5,817 nt of DNA from Phycisphaerae bacterium (GTDB lineage Bacteria; Planctomycetota; Phycisphaerae; SM23-33): positions 1-5,817 of the forward strand of contig JASLZV010000137.1 of the NCBI GenBank assembly GCA_030754715.1, in the 5' to 3' direction. This document shows, piece after piece, positions 4,729-5,817 of this stretch. Each line of letters starts with the position of its first letter. Positions within the stretch are counted from its first letter, which is position 1. The position numbers and the translations under genes were made by a program. The notes under the pieces were generated by a model, which worked only from the letters and a program-made list of their open reading frames with translations, did no database searches and was not told the origin of the DNA.

Positions 4729-5817
4729 ATGACAGAACAGCAAGACAACAAGAGGAAGGTGCGGGTGATCCACCCCTTCCTGCTTGGGCCCTTCTTTGTG
4801 CTGCGGCTCTACGGAGACAATATTGACCACTTCCCTTTTCAGGTCACACTGGCCCCGATAGTCATTCTAACTGCTCTGTCGCTGGTTATGTGGGGGTTGC
4901 TCTGCCTGATTCTTAGAAACAGAATCAAGGCCGGCATTATCGTTTTTGTTTTTTACGGCCTTTTCCTGTCCTACAGCTACGTCCTGGAACTCGTTTTCCT
5001 CACGCTCGGAGAGTCCATCGCCCGTCACGGGGTAGTCCTGCCAGCCCTTACAGCCATCGGGGTTGTCATCGCTCTTGCCGTTATGATATCGAAACGCCCT
5101 CTACTTATTCCAACGACGCTGCTGAACTTGCTGACAATCGGCCTGGTAATTGTCGTCGTGGGCCGAATCGGCCTTTACTCATTTCGGAATCTTGGAGTCA
5201 GTGGATACAAGAACACGGCCCCGGCCGATGCTGCCCCCGGGTCTGCGGGCCCCAAGAAAGACCAGGTGCTTCCAGACATTTACTATCTCATCATGGACGG
5301 TTACGCCAGGGCAGATATTCTCAAAGACAAATATGATTACGACAACACGGCCTTTCTCAAGTTCCTGACCGACAAGGGATTCTTTGTCGCTCCTTGGGCT
5401 GGGGCAAACTATTGCCAAACCGGGCTGTCTCTGGCGTCGTCTCTTAACATGCGATATCTCGACGACTTGAGGAAACACTTGGGCGGCAAGAGCGCAAATC
5501 GCGTCCCCCTGAAAGCAATGATCTATCAGAATGAGGTCACCGCCAAGCTCCGCGCCTACGGCTACAGGATCATTTGTTTCCCATCCGGCTATAACCTTAC
5601 CTCAAAGATAGAGAAGGCCACCTGCCTGTACTGGCAATTCCCCGGCCAATTCGATGATGGACTGCTTGAGACCACACCGTTTCCAGTGCTCGAATACCAT
5701 CTGTCCGGAGGGTCAAGTGGGGCCTACGCAAGACACAGACGCAGAATCCTGTACACGCTCGATCATCTTGCCGACCCGCCCAAGTCGAGCGCGCCGGTGT
5801 TTGCGTTTGTTCACCTC
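4729..5817 (+). CDS. Multi-TM sulfatase-like / alkaline phosphatase superfamily enzyme (3' partial)
   Basis: Open to the window edge; 363 residues are visible and the C-terminal part is missing. The N-terminal half is a membrane domain with about five hydrophobic segments (near 13-27, 39-62, 68-92, 102-120, 126-148), then a linker rich in Ala, Pro and Gly (162-180). The catalytic domain begins with 'PDIYYLIMDGYARADIL' (182-198), where Asp190 fits the first metal-ligand Asp of the superfamily. 'YDYDNTAFLKFL' (202-213) and 'ANYCQTGLSLASSLNM' (226-241) follow; Thr231 is the probable nucleophile, as in LTA-synthase and phosphoethanolamine-transferase relatives. The visible end 'PVFAFVHL' normally precedes a 'PHPPF' metal-site segment. 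The expected role is transfer or hydrolysis of a phospho- or sulfo-substituent on an envelope glycan or lipid outside the membrane. It starts 21 nt after the methyltransferase. GTG at 4720, better spaced from AAGGA at 4711-4715, is an alternative start adding three residues. Confidence 0.85.
   Translation, partial: MTEQQDNKRKVRVIHPFLLGPFFVLRLYGDNIDHFPFQVTLAPIVILTALSLVMWGLLCLILRNRIKAGIIVFVFYGLFLSYSYVLELVFLTLGESIARHGVVLPALTAIGVVIALAVMISKRPLLIPTTLLNLLTIGLVIVVVGRIGLYSFRNLGVSGYKNTAPADAAPGSAGPKKDQVLPDIYYLIMDGYARADILKDKYDYDNTAFLKFLTDKGFFVAPWAGANYCQTGLSLASSLNMRYLDDLRKHLGGKSANRVPLKAMIYQNEVTAKLRAYGYRIICFPSGYNLTSKIEKATCLYWQFPGQFDDGLLETTPFPVLEYHLSGGSSGAYARHRRRILYTLDHLADPPKSSAPVFAFVHL

Noticed and set aside
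1..5817. tRNA, rRNA, CRISPR array, insertion sequence or riboswitch
   Set aside because: I saw no cloverleaf or rRNA-like stretches, no regularly spaced repeats, no transposase or terminal inverted repeats, and no recognisable riboswitch core on either strand by eye.

Overview
The window looks like chromosomal DNA of a planctomycete, most likely a Phycisphaerae-type or similar uncultured lineage. The reasons are a PEP-CTERM sorting tag on a secreted protease, the 'EDSGQQ' form of the ribosomal protein L21 N-terminus, GC-rich codon use, and a surface-modification cluster built from family members common in planctomycetes and other Gram-negative lineages with complex envelopes. The assignment is inferred from protein style; no rRNA or other phylogenetic marker beyond L21 is present.

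Layout. (1) Bases 1-265: no confident gene, but a good sigma70-type promoter (202-229) leads into rplU (266-583). rpmA, the usual partner of rplU, does not follow. (2) Bases 584-757 hold a probable promoter and a strong Shine-Dalgarno for a secreted trypsin-like serine protease with a C-terminal PEP-CTERM tag (758-1738), ended by a long hairpin (1761-1792). (3) A convergent minus-strand gene (1925-2488) encodes a membrane-anchored thioredoxin-fold protein that lacks the redox CxxC. (4) Divergent from it, a plus-strand run covers the rest of the window. It starts with a small multi-TM protein (about 2454-2768) that ends at a TAG; past this stop the same frame stays open and hydrophobic. Then come an 80-aa 'YIDPATGSFLLQ' membrane microprotein (3042-3284), a 459-aa NoeA-like protein with a C-terminal SAM methyltransferase domain (3328-4707), and the first 363 codons of a multi-TM alkaline-phosphatase/sulfatase-superfamily enzyme (4729 to the window end).

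The last three genes are tightly spaced (43 and 21 nt gaps), each with its own plausible start, and look like one operon. A membrane microprotein, a soluble methyltransferase with a large uncharacterised N-terminal domain and a membrane-tethered AlkP-fold transferase/hydrolase together suggest modification of a surface glycan or lipid. The substrate cannot be read from the sequence. The most interesting observations are a kinase-like D-x4-N-x11-D signature in the N-terminal domain of the methyltransferase protein, the microprotein/NoeA-like/AlkP module itself, and the in-frame stop inside the upstream membrane-protein frame.
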